From positions 2,205,001 through 2,269,000 of the forward strand of contig NZ_CP076457.1 of assembly GCF_018866325.1 (NCBI RefSeq): a stretch of 64,000 nucleotides of DNA. The letters run 5' to 3'. The stretch is from Streptomyces sp. YPW6 (GTDB lineage: Bacteria > Actinomycetota > Actinomycetes > Streptomycetales > Streptomycetaceae). A program made the position numbers and the translations under genes. Positions 34,501 to 42,291 of this stretch are shown here, piece after piece. Every line of letters begins with the position of its first letter. The first letter of the stretch is position 1. The notes beneath the pieces were generated by a model, which ran no database searches, had not been told where the DNA came from, and saw only the letters and a list, made by a program, of their open reading frames with translations.

Positions 34501-35279
34501 TACCGGCCGGCCAGCTCCGCCGCGACCTCGGGGCGCTCGGCGAGCAGGACCGCGCGGTGCACCAGCTCGGCGTAGTCGAGGACGCCCTGGGCGTCGAGGA
34601 TGTCGAGGTACTCGGCGAGGAACTGGGCCGCCGCGCCCCAGTCCGGGCGGCCGGTGCGGCGGGCGAAGTCGGCCAGCGCGTCCGGGCCGAGGCCCAGCTC
34701 ACGGCTGCGGGCCAGCACGGCCCGCACCTCGTCGGCGAAGCCGCGCGTGGTCAGGCAGGCGCGCAGTTCGTCCGGCCAGCGGACCCGGGCCAGGCCCTCC
34801 TTCTCCAGGTCGAGCTGGCCCGCGAGCAGTTCGCGGACGGTGACGTCCTGTTCGGGCCCGGACAGCAGGCGCAGCGGATCGGCGAACAGGTCGGCGTCCT
34901 GATGGGCCCGGACCAGGGCGTAGCAGTACGAGTGGAACGTGGTGGCCTGCGGGCCCCGGGCCGCCCCGAGACGGGCCGCCATCCGGTCGCGCAGTTCGAC
35001 GGCGGCCTTGCGGCTGAAGGTGAGGACGAGGATGCGGGCGGGGTCGCCGCCGCGGTTCACCCGGGCGGCGACGGATTCGACGAGGGTGGTGGTCTTGCCG
35101 GTGCCCGGACCGGCGAGGACCAGCAGCGGGCCGCCGGGGTGATCAACCACCGCGCGCTGGCCTGCGTCCAGGAGAGGGGGATCCACCGAACCCGGCGGGG
35201 TGCGCACCAGTCGGTACGCGGCCGTGGTCCGCGGCCGTGACTCGCGGTGCGGACTGTGCCGGGTGGAGGAGGAGCTCAC
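31542..35279 (-). CDS. adnA: AdnA-like ATP-dependent helicase-nuclease subunit, 1245 aa
   Basis: Partner of AdnB. Walker A LAGPGTGKTT is at about residues 55-64, FSRKAA motif Ia, DEYQDTDPAQ motif II, FGDPDQSIYTFRGA motif III, and YVAATRARDRL near motif VI. The RecB-type nuclease has SMDRVE and VVDFKTGKG (D1124/K1126). A Cas4/AddB-like iron-sulfur pattern is visible: one Cys in NTCALQWFLG plus C1225, C1228 and C1234. A Gln/Glu/Pro/Asp-rich insert of about 125 residues (about 490-615) interrupts the motor. Start GTG 35279. It is larger than the roughly 1050-aa mycobacterial AdnA mainly because of this insert. Confidence 0.9.
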   Translation of the reverse strand: MSSSSTRHSPHRESRPRTTAAYRLVRTPPGSVDPPLLDAGQRAVVDHPGGPLLVLAGPGTGKTTTLVESVAARVNRGGDPARILVLTFSRKAAVELRDRMAARLGAARGPQATTFHSYCYALVRAHQDADLFADPLRLLSGPEQDVTVRELLAGQLDLEKEGLARVRWPDELRACLTTRGFADEVRAVLARSRELGLGPDALADFARRTGRPDWGAAAQFLAEYLDILDAQGVLDYAELVHRAVLLAERPEVAAELAGRYDAVYVDEYQDTDPAQVRLLHALAGNRGRAPEQTRGRGEEAGSGSAPGQGARAGRTLIAFGDPDQSIYTFRGADVNGILDFPDTFRRADGRPAPVGVLTTSRRSGAALLAATRLLTRRMPLNRLPADTVRAHREPHAVRDGGHVETYTYPTASTELENIADLLRRAHLEDGVPWQEMAVLVRAGGRSLPAVRRALTSAGVPLEVDGDDLPLRHEPAVAPLLTALRAVATAALHPQPPEAEAYPERDQGQGPEHQEGQGREQQRGPDPEQDQGPEQQRGPEQEQGPDPQQGQDQDQGLDPAAELDPAADPDPDQVPGPEQDRGHGPDPAADPDQEQGAEADRTEGGAAPGGTGGPGGAEAGTTSWLDTETALTLLTSPLGSMDAADLRRLGRALRDEERAAGIRIPAPSDELLARALAEPERLVTHDPAYAHGAQRLGALLRKARELLEGGGTAEEALWTLWNGTPWPGRLERAALRGGAGGRNADRDLDAVCALFDTAARAEERTGGRGALNFLEEVDAQDIAADTLSRRTARPDAVRLMTAHRSKGLEWRLVVVAGVQEGLWPDLRRRGSLLEADRIGRDGLAEPLTPGALLAEERRLFYVAATRARDRLIVTAVKAPADDGDQPSRFLTELGVEPRDVTGRPRRPLAVAALVAELRATTVDPAASAALREAAAERLARLAALTDDEGQPLVPAAHPYRWWGLEEPTRSAVPLRDRDQPVALSGSALDQLANTCALQWFLGREVKADAPATAAQGFGNVVHVLADEVASGRTPADLDVLMERLDSVWNGLAFDAPWKSEQEKGEARAALERFLHWHVLDRGGRTPTASEQDFDVTLEAGEYAVRIRGSMDRVEQDTEGRAYVVDFKTGKGAPTKDEVAAHPQLAVYQLAVREGAVDEAFGGDRPEPGGAELVQLRQPAPRKEGGDAFPRVQAQEPLAGEWVLDLLATAAGKVLDERFTPTTGTHCSHCTFRASCSAQPEGRQVVE
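33430..33811 (-). repeat. Low-complexity repeat insert inside adnA
   Basis: Short imperfect tandem repeats built on CCGGGCC-, TGCTCC- and TTGGTCTTG-type words encode about 125 residues with words such as EQQRGPEQEQGPDPQQGQ and DPAADPD. The reading frame is kept throughout. Confidence 0.85.
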
Positions 35280-35482
35280 GTGGATCGCCGGTCCTGGTGG
35301 GTGTACAGGTGATGAGGAACTGATTCGGGGCAGGCGGAACAGCCCGGAGAGAGGGGCGGAGCGTGCCGCGCGATGACGACGCTACGCCAGCGACGGCGCG
35401 GGAGGCGGCGGCCGCGCTGCGTCCCTCGTCACGTCGGCGGCCGCGTCGGGCCGCTCCTGCCGGGGGCGCATGGCGGAAGCTG

Positions 35483-36049
35483 TCAGGTGTGAGCTTCCTC
35501 GCCCGGACCGCCCGCGCCACGCTCGCCCGTACCGGCGGAGCCCGCACCGCCCGGACCGGCGGAGCCCGCGCCACGTTCCTTCGTACCGCCGGAGCCCGGG
35601 ACGCCGGGCCTGCCCGTGCCGCCGGAGCCCGTGCCGCCGGAGTCACCGGTCCCGCCCGGCTGCCGGCCGTCCCAGCGGGCACGGCGCATGTCGATGCGCG
35701 GGAGGTGGCCCTCCGCCTGGCGGGACGCCTCGCGCAGCGGAGTCGACTCCGCGCGGTAGTGGTCCAGCGCCCGCAGCTCGTGGGCGGGGAGCAGCGTGCC
35801 GTCGGCGCGGACGACGCGCCACCACGGCACGGCCGCCCCGTACAGCGCCATCACCCGGCCGACCTGCCGGGGGCCGCCCTCGCCCAGCCACTCCGCGATG
35901 TCGCCGTACGTCATCACCCGGCCGGGCGGAATCAGCTCGGCCACGTCGAGCACCCGCTCCGCGTACTCCGGCAGCTCCGGATGGTCCGGCGGTCCGGCGC
36001 CGGGCGGGGCGGTGCCGAGGCCGCCCCCGTCCGTCTGGTCCTGGCTCAT
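35483..36049 (-). CDS. Alkyltransferase-like protein (ATL) with glycine-rich tail, 188 aa
   Basis: Residues about 25-115 are an MGMT/ATL domain that recognises O6-alkylguanine and flags it for nucleotide excision repair. The MGMT active site PCHR is replaced by PWWR in AVPWWRVV, so it cannot dealkylate, the hallmark of ATL. The RVMTYGDIAEWLG helix-turn-helix is intact. Residues about 128-188 are Gly/Ser/Thr-rich (GGTGDSGGTGSGGTG-like), unusual for the family. The ATG at 36049 follows GGGGCGG; an ATG 9 nt upstream is an alternative. It lies upstream of adnA in the same direction. Confidence 0.88.
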   Translation of the reverse strand: MSQDQTDGGGLGTAPPGAGPPDHPELPEYAERVLDVAELIPPGRVMTYGDIAEWLGEGGPRQVGRVMALYGAAVPWWRVVRADGTLLPAHELRALDHYRAESTPLREASRQAEGHLPRIDMRRARWDGRQPGGTGDSGGTGSGGTGRPGVPGSGGTKERGAGSAGPGGAGSAGTGERGAGGPGEEAHT

Positions 36050-36270
36050 CCGCCCCATCCTGCCGTACGCCACCGACAGCCCGGCCGAAACGGTGTCCGC
36101 CCGGGTACACAGCGTGCACGTGGGGGCAAAGGAGCGTATGTTGCGCTTCCCGCGCCCGTGCGATGCACCCTGATGCCCTCCTCCGTCTACGGGCCGTGCC
36201 ACCATCATGCGGGCGGTGACCGGTGATACCAGAACACGAAGACGAACCAGAGGCGACGAAGGAGCAGGGC

Positions 36271-39069
36271 GTGCAGCCACCGAAGGCGGCGGACGCCTCC
36301 GATGCCGGAGAGCGCCCGCAGGGTGCTCCCGAGTCCTCCGCGTCGCCCCGTGCCGCCGCCGGACCGGCCCGTGCCGACGGCCCCACGGCGTCCACCACCG
36401 GGCATCTGGCCGGCTCGACGCTCGCCTCCGCCGAGGCCGCCTTGACCGACCGGGTCTCCGGGGACGAGCCGCTGCTCCCCGCCCGGGTGCACCGCCCCTC
36501 CGACCTGCTGCGGCTGCTCATCGGCGTCTGCGCGATCGCGGTGCTGCTGTCGATCGCCGCGTTCGCCCAGGGCACCACCACCGGACTTGAGGACGACATC
36601 TCCAAGGGCACCCAGCAGGCGCCCGATCTGCTGATCAAGATGGCGGGTCTGGTGTCCAGCATCGCCGTGCTGCTGGTGCCGGTCGCCTTCGCCATCGAAC
36701 GCCTCATCAAACGGGACGGGCTCCGTATCGCGGACGGGGTGCTCGCCGCCGTGCTCGCCCACGGGGTGACCCTCGCGACCGACCTCTGGGTCTCGCGGAC
36801 CGCGCCCGGCACCATCCAGGACGCACTGACCCAGCCGCAGACGACGGGAGGTCTGACCGATCCGGTGCACGGCTATCTCGCGCCGGTCATCGCGTACATG
36901 ACGGCGGTCGGGATGGCGCGGCGGCCGCGCTGGCGCGTGGTGCTGTGGGTGGTGCTGCTGCTCGACGCGTTCGCGATGCTGGTCGGCGGGTACACCACTC
37001 CGTTCTCGATCGTCCTCACCGTGCTGATCGGCTGGACGGTGGCGTACGGAACGCTGTACGCGGTCGGCTCGCCGAACGTCCGTCCCACCGGCCAGCACCT
37101 GATGGCGGGTCTGCGGCACGTCGGATTCCGCCCGGTCGCGGCGATGCGCACCGAGGAGGCCCTGGACAAGGACAGCACCGACCAGGGCGACCGGGGGCGG
37201 CGCTACCTGGTCACGCTGGAGGACGGGCCGCCGCTGGACGTCACCGTCGTCGACCGGGAACAGCAGGCCCAGGGGTTCTTCTACCGGGCCTGGCGGCGGA
37301 TCACGCTGCGCACCCTCACCCAGCGGCGCTCGATCCAGTCGCTGCGCCAGGCGCTGGAGCAGGAGGCGCTGCTCGCGTACGCGGCCATCGCCGCCGGGGC
37401 GAACGCGCCCAAGCTGATCGCCACGTCGGAGCTGGGCCCCGACGCGGTGATGCTGGTCTACGAGCACATCGGCGGCCGGTCGCTGGACCAGATGGAGGAC
37501 GAGGAGATCACCGACGATCTGGTGCGCGGCGCCTGGCGTCAGGTGGAGGCCCTCCAGTCGCGACGGATCGCCCACCGGCGGCTGACCGGCGACGCGCTGC
37601 TGGTGGATCGTTCCGGCAGGGCGTTCGTGACGGACCTGCGCGGCGGCGAGATCGCCGCGGGCGATCTGGTGCTGCGGATGGACGTGGCCCAGCTGCTGAC
37701 CACGCTGGGCCTGCGGGTGGGGGCCGAGCGGTCGGTCGCCGGGGCGCTGGCCGTGCTCGGCCCGGACGCGGTGGCGGACTGCCTGCCGCTGCTCCAGCCG
37801 ATCGCGCTGAGCCGCTCCACGCGGGCGGCGCTGCGCCGGATCGCCCGCGAGCGCTCCCAGCGCGAGCGGGAGGCGGTGGTGGAGGCCTCGCACGCGGCCA
37901 AGCAGGCTCGGGCGGAGCAGGCGAGGACCGAACAGCCGGCGGGCGGCCCCGCGCCCGGGTCCAAGGCGGAGTCCAAGGCCGAGCGGAAGTCGCAGCGCAC
38001 CGAGAAGCAGGCCGAGAAGCGCGCCATCGACGATGCGCTGGAGGAGGCCCGCGAGGAGGATCTGCTCGCCCAGATCCGCCGTCAGGTGCTGCTGATCCGC
38101 CCGCAGGCCCCGGTCGAGCCGGTCCGTCTGGAGCGGATCAAGCCGCGCACCCTGTTCAGCTTCATCGCCGGGGCCATCGCCGCGTACTTCCTGATCTCGC
38201 AGGTCACCCAGGCCGACTTCGGGACGGTCGTGGAGCAGGCGGAGTGGGGCTGGGTGGCGGCCGCCCTCGGTTTCTCGGCGCTGAGCTACGTGGCGGCGGC
38301 GATGAGCCTGCTGGGCTTCGTGCCCGAGCGGGTGTCCTTCCTGAAGACCGTGCAGGCGCAGGTGGCCGGCTCGTTCGTGAAGATCGTCGCCCCCGCGGCG
38401 GTCGGCGGCGTGGCGCTGAACACGCGCTTCCTCCAGCGGGCCGGGGTACGCCCCGGTCTCGCGGTGGCGAGCGTCGGGGCCTCCCAGCTCTTCGGGCTCG
38501 GCGCCCACATCATGCTGCTGGCGCTGTTCGGCTATCTCACGGGTACGGAGAAGACGCCGGACTCGCTGACCCCGTCCCGGACCGTGATCGCGGGTCTGCT
38601 GACGGTCGCGGTCCTGGTGCTGGTGGTGACGGCGATCCCGTTCCTGCGGAAGTTCGTCGTGACCCGGGTGCGCTCGCTGTTCGCCGGGGTCGTGCCGCGC
38701 ATGCTGGACGTGGTGCAGCGGCCGCAGAAGCTGCTCACCGGCATCGGCGGCATGCTGCTGCTGACCGGGCTGTTCGTGCTCTGTCTGGATGCCTCGATCC
38801 GGGCGTTCAGCGGGCCGGACGTCCCCCAGCTGAGTTACGCGAGCATCGCGGTGGTCTTCCTCGCCGGGAACGCGCTCGGCTCGGCCGCCCCGACGCCGGG
38901 CGGTATGGGTGCGGTCGAGGGGGCCCTGACGCTGGGCCTGATCGCGGTCGGGCTGCCGAAGGAGGTCGCGGCGCCCGCGGTGCTGCTGTACCGCGTGATG
39001 ACGCTGTGGCTGCCGGTGCTGCCGGGGTGGCTCGCCTTCAACCAGCTGACCCGCAAGGGCGAGCTGTGA
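36271..39069 (+). CDS. Kinase-like plus flippase-type (LPG synthase TM region) membrane protein, 932 aa
   Basis: Three parts. N-terminal TMs (about residues 75-300) follow a disordered head. The middle (about 320-560) resembles an atypical protein-kinase/APH fold, with EQEALLAYAAIAAGANAPKL and HRRLTGDALLVDRSGRAFVTDLRGGEIA as loop equivalents. After a basic coiled linker (about 560-630), the C-terminal half has about eight TMs of the MprF-like/TIGR00374 flippase domain (VKIVAPAAVGGVALNTRFLQRAG and PTPGGMGAVEGALT). GTG 36271 has GAAGGAG 8 nt upstream, better than the GTG at 36223. It is inferred to move or modify a lipid; no aminoacyl-transfer domain is present, so it is not a full MprF. Confidence 0.8.
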   Translation: MQPPKAADASDAGERPQGAPESSASPRAAAGPARADGPTASTTGHLAGSTLASAEAALTDRVSGDEPLLPARVHRPSDLLRLLIGVCAIAVLLSIAAFAQGTTTGLEDDISKGTQQAPDLLIKMAGLVSSIAVLLVPVAFAIERLIKRDGLRIADGVLAAVLAHGVTLATDLWVSRTAPGTIQDALTQPQTTGGLTDPVHGYLAPVIAYMTAVGMARRPRWRVVLWVVLLLDAFAMLVGGYTTPFSIVLTVLIGWTVAYGTLYAVGSPNVRPTGQHLMAGLRHVGFRPVAAMRTEEALDKDSTDQGDRGRRYLVTLEDGPPLDVTVVDREQQAQGFFYRAWRRITLRTLTQRRSIQSLRQALEQEALLAYAAIAAGANAPKLIATSELGPDAVMLVYEHIGGRSLDQMEDEEITDDLVRGAWRQVEALQSRRIAHRRLTGDALLVDRSGRAFVTDLRGGEIAAGDLVLRMDVAQLLTTLGLRVGAERSVAGALAVLGPDAVADCLPLLQPIALSRSTRAALRRIARERSQREREAVVEASHAAKQARAEQARTEQPAGGPAPGSKAESKAERKSQRTEKQAEKRAIDDALEEAREEDLLAQIRRQVLLIRPQAPVEPVRLERIKPRTLFSFIAGAIAAYFLISQVTQADFGTVVEQAEWGWVAAALGFSALSYVAAAMSLLGFVPERVSFLKTVQAQVAGSFVKIVAPAAVGGVALNTRFLQRAGVRPGLAVASVGASQLFGLGAHIMLLALFGYLTGTEKTPDSLTPSRTVIAGLLTVAVLVLVVTAIPFLRKFVVTRVRSLFAGVVPRMLDVVQRPQKLLTGIGGMLLLTGLFVLCLDASIRAFSGPDVPQLSYASIAVVFLAGNALGSAAPTPGGMGAVEGALTLGLIAVGLPKEVAAPAVLLYRVMTLWLPVLPGWLAFNQLTRKGEL

Positions 39070-39175
39070 GGGCGGGTCGGGAACAGGCGCCTCCGGACGG
39101 CGGCACCGGCCCCGCCGCCACCCGCATGGACCGCGCCCGGCCGCGCGCCCCGGCGGCCCGCAGCACGATGGGGGC

Positions 39176-40768
39176 ATGAGGACTTCCCCCGCCCTGCGCG
39201 CCGCCGCCCTCGCCGCCACCGCCACCGTGCTGCTGCCGCTGGCGGCCTGTTCGGACGACGGCGACGGGGAGGGGTCCTCGACACCGACCGGGGCCTCGAC
39301 CGCCTCGCCGACCGCCACCGCCGACGACCTGTCCTCGCAGGAGCTGGAGTGGTCCCCCTGCCCGGCCCCGAACACGGCCCAGGGCGGCGGCGAGTCACCG
39401 TCCCCGCTGCCCGGCGGTGTGGTGTGGGAGTGCTCCTTCATGGACGTCCCCCTCGACTACGCGAAGCCGGACGGCCGCACGATCGAACTGGCGCTGGTCC
39501 GGGCCAGGGCCAAGGACCAGCAGCGGCGGATCGGCTCGCTGGTGTTCAACTTCGGCGGGCCCGGCGCGTCCGGCGTCGCGACGCTGCCCGCGTTCGGCAC
39601 CGACTACGACCGGCTCCGCACCCGGTACGACCTGGTGAGCTTCGACCCGCGCGGGGTCGGCCGCAGCGAGGGCGTCCAGTGCGCCGACGACGCCCAGCTG
39701 GACGCCCTCTACCAGGAGGACTCCACCCCGGACGACGCGGCCGAGGAGAAGCAGTTCGTCCAGGGGCAGAAGGACTTCATCGCGGACTGCGAGGAGAACT
39801 CCGGCCCCGAACTCCCCTTCGTGGGCACGACGAACGCCGCCCGCGACATGGATCTGCTGCGGACGGTGCTGGGCGACGACCAGCTGCACTACTTCGGCAT
39901 CTCCTACGGCACCGAGCTGGGCGGCGTGTACGCCCACCTGTTCCCGGACAAGGTCGGCCGGGCGGTCTTCGACGCGGTCGTCGACCCCACGAAGAACGCC
40001 GAGCAGTCCTCCCTCGGCCAGGCCGAGGGGTTCCAGCTCGCCCTGGACAACTTCACGAAGGACTGCGCGGAACGCGACGACTGCGCCCTGCCCGGGGCCA
40101 CCCCGCAGGAGGTGGAGCAGGGCATCGCCGACCTCCTGGGCGAGCTGGAGGAGGAGCCCGTCGACGGGCTCGGCGACCGGGTCCTGACACAGACGCTGGC
40201 CACCACCGGTATCGCGTCGGCGCTCTACTCCCAGGAGACCTGGCCGCTGCTGGAGCAGGGCCTGGACGAGGCGGGCGGCGGGAACGGCGGGCTGCTGCTC
40301 GCTCTGGCCGACTCCCTCAACGGCCGCTCGGAGGACGGGCGGTACGACAACTCCAACGCCGCGAACATCGCCATCAACTGCGCCGACAGCAAGCAGCGGT
40401 TCACCCTGGAGCAGACGAAGGCGGCGCTGCCCGAGTTCCGCAAGGCGTCCCCGCTGTTCGGGGAGTATCTGGGCTGGGGGCTGATGAGCTGCACCGGTTG
40501 GCCGGTGGCGGGCGCCTGGGAGACCCCGGACGTCAGCGCCCCCGGAGCCGCGCCGATCCTGGTCATCGGCAACACCGGCGACCCGGCGACCCCGTACGCC
40601 GGCGCGAAGGCGATGGTGCGGCAGCTCGGCCAAGGCGTCGGCGTGGAGCTGACGTACCGGGGCGAGGGGCACGGGGCGTACAACAGCGGGGACACGTGCG
40701 TGCAGCGGGCCGTGGACGGCTATCTGCTGAACGGCCGGGTCCCGGAGTCCGGCACGGTCTGCGGCTGA
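39176..40768 (+). CDS. Secreted tripeptidyl aminopeptidase-like serine hydrolase (lipoprotein), 530 aa
   Basis: An S33-family alpha/beta hydrolase exported as a lipoprotein: signal peptide with lipobox LAAC (Cys at about residue 25), then a Ser/Thr/Glu-rich tether. NFGGPGASG gives the oxyanion-hole region and GISYGTELG holds the nucleophile Ser. The acid lies in VIGNTGDPATP and the His in YRGEGHGAY. The TAP-like C-terminal domain is present. Streptomyces Tap/Slp enzymes of this type trim tripeptides from extracellular proteins. The 3' end is part of a three-fold repeated sequence. Confidence 0.9.
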   Translation: MRTSPALRAAALAATATVLLPLAACSDDGDGEGSSTPTGASTASPTATADDLSSQELEWSPCPAPNTAQGGGESPSPLPGGVVWECSFMDVPLDYAKPDGRTIELALVRARAKDQQRRIGSLVFNFGGPGASGVATLPAFGTDYDRLRTRYDLVSFDPRGVGRSEGVQCADDAQLDALYQEDSTPDDAAEEKQFVQGQKDFIADCEENSGPELPFVGTTNAARDMDLLRTVLGDDQLHYFGISYGTELGGVYAHLFPDKVGRAVFDAVVDPTKNAEQSSLGQAEGFQLALDNFTKDCAERDDCALPGATPQEVEQGIADLLGELEEEPVDGLGDRVLTQTLATTGIASALYSQETWPLLEQGLDEAGGGNGGLLLALADSLNGRSEDGRYDNSNAANIAINCADSKQRFTLEQTKAALPEFRKASPLFGEYLGWGLMSCTGWPVAGAWETPDVSAPGAAPILVIGNTGDPATPYAGAKAMVRQLGQGVGVELTYRGEGHGAYNSGDTCVQRAVDGYLLNGRVPESGTVCG

Positions 40769-40908
40769 TCCCGCCCCGGCGGACAGGAGGGCCGCAGAGG
40801 GGTCCGGCGCAGTCTGCGGACATCGCCGCCGATCCCGCCCCGGCGGGCGGGAGGGCCTGCGGAGAGTGTCCGGCCGCCCAGTCTGCGGTCGATCCCGCCC
40901 CGGCGGAC
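40757..40908. repeat. Three copies of a 28-nt sequence at the end of the aminopeptidase gene
   Basis: GTCTGCGG followed closely by GATCCCGCCCCGGCGG occurs at 40757-40784 (spanning the stop codon), 40812-40846 (with a short insertion) and 40881-40908. The copies look like duplicated gene 3' ends. Confidence 0.75.
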
Positions 40909-40938
40909 ACCGCGGCCTGCGGGGCCCGGCATGCGAAC

Positions 40939-40969
40939 GGGGCCGGTCCGCGATGTGCGGACCGGCCCC
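40939..40969. terminator. Bidirectional terminator aminopeptidase/moeZ
   Basis: 13-bp stem GGGGCCGGTCCGC with loop GATGT between convergent genes. Confidence 0.8.
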
Positions 40970-41013
40970 TTCGACGTCCTGCCCGTGCTGGTGGACCGAA
41001 CGCCCTGCGCTTC

Positions 41014-42192
41014 CTAGTAGACCGGCTTCTCGGGCTCGATCTGGTTGACCCAGCCGATCACGCCGCCGCCCACGTGCACCGCGTCGGCGAAGCCCGCGGA
41101 CTTGAGGACCGCGAGGACCTCGGCGCTGCGGACACCGGTCTTGCAGTGCAGGACGATGCGCCTGTCCTGCGGGAGGTCCTGGAGGGCGGTCCCCATGAGG
41201 AACTCGTTCTTCGGGATCAGCTTCGCGCCGGGAATCGAGACGATCTCGTACTCGTTCGGCTCGCGGACGTCGATGATCTCGATCTTCTCGTCGCCGTCGA
41301 CCCACTCCTTGAGCTGCTGGGGAGTGATCGTCGCGCCGAGCGCCGCCTCCTGTGCCTCCTCGGACACGACACCGCAGAAGGCCTCGTAGTCGATGAGCTC
41401 GGTGACGGTGGGGTTCTCGCCACAGATGGCGCAGTCGGGGTCCTTGCGGACCTTGACCTGGCGGTACTGCATCTCCAGGGCGTCGTAGATCATCAGCCGG
41501 CCGACGAGCGGGTCGCCGACACCGGCGAGCAGCTTGATGGCCTCGGTGACCTGGATGGAGCCGACGGACGCGCAGAGCACGCCCAGCACGCCGCCCTCGG
41601 CGCAGGAGGGGACCATGCCCGGCGGCGGGGGCTCCGGGTAGAGGCAGCGGTAGCAGGGGCCGTGCTCGGACCAGAACACGGAGGCCTGGCCGTCGAAGCG
41701 GTAGATCGAGCCCCACACGTACGGCTTGTTCAGCAGCACCGCGGCGTCGTTGACGAGATAGCGGGTGGCGAAGTTGTCCGTGCCGTCCACGATCAGGTCG
41801 TACTGCGCGAAGATGTCCATCACGTTGTCGGCTTCGAGCCGCGTCTCGTGGAGGACGACGTTCACGTACGGGTTGATGCCGAGCACCGAGTCCTTGGCCG
41901 ACTGCGCCTTGGAGCGGCCGATGTCGGACTGGCTGTGGATGATCTGGCGCTGCAGGTTCGACTCGTCGACCTCGTCGAACTCGATGATGCCGAGCGTGCC
42001 GACACCGGCCGCGGCCAGGTACATCAGGGCCGGCGAGCCGAGGCCGCCGGCGCCGACACACAGCACCTTGGCGTTCTTCAGACGCTTCTGTCCGTCCATC
42101 CCGACATCCGGGATGATCAGGTGGCGGGAGTACCTGCGGACCTCGTCGACGGTGAGCTCAGCAGCTGGCTCGACCAGGGGTGGCAGCGACAC
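41014..42192 (-). CDS. moeZ: Adenylyltransferase/sulfurtransferase MoeZ, 392 aa
   Basis: The E1-like ThiF domain (residues about 15-260) adenylates the C-terminus of sulfur-carrier proteins; the rhodanese domain (about 285-392) supplies sulfur. Glycine motif VGAGGLGSPALMYLAAAGVG, then EFDEVDESNLQRQ, DGTDNFATRY and zinc pairs CYRC and CAIC are visible. The rhodanese active-site Cys is in HCKTGVRS. In actinobacteria it activates several carriers (MoaD, CysO, ThiS) and links to MoaE in this window. GTG at 42192 follows TTGAGGT. A -10 TAGAAT lies 28 nt upstream. The Rv3206c-type orthologue has a similar neighbourhood. Confidence 0.95.
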   Translation of the reverse strand: MSLPPLVEPAAELTVDEVRRYSRHLIIPDVGMDGQKRLKNAKVLCVGAGGLGSPALMYLAAAGVGTLGIIEFDEVDESNLQRQIIHSQSDIGRSKAQSAKDSVLGINPYVNVVLHETRLEADNVMDIFAQYDLIVDGTDNFATRYLVNDAAVLLNKPYVWGSIYRFDGQASVFWSEHGPCYRCLYPEPPPPGMVPSCAEGGVLGVLCASVGSIQVTEAIKLLAGVGDPLVGRLMIYDALEMQYRQVKVRKDPDCAICGENPTVTELIDYEAFCGVVSEEAQEAALGATITPQQLKEWVDGDEKIEIIDVREPNEYEIVSIPGAKLIPKNEFLMGTALQDLPQDRRIVLHCKTGVRSAEVLAVLKSAGFADAVHVGGGVIGWVNQIEPEKPVY

Positions 42193-42219
42193 AGGAACCT
42201 CAACAATGCAGGTGGTCGG

Positions 42220-42225
42220 ATTCTA
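42220..42225 (-). promoter_or_regulatory. -10 element for moeZ
   Basis: Minus-strand TAGAAT, 28 nt upstream of the moeZ GTG and downstream of the spherulin-4 stop, suggesting moeZ has its own promoter. No strong -35. Confidence 0.4.
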
Positions 42226-42291
42226 CGCAGACCGGCTTCTTACGGTCGGCTACGTACGGTTGTTCTCCCCGTAACACTGCCACGCCCCTTC

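Noticed and set aside
36271..39069. Full MprF lysyl-phosphatidylglycerol synthase
   Set aside because: Only the flippase-like TM domain is seen; the aminoacyl-transfer domain is missing and a kinase-like fold is in the middle.
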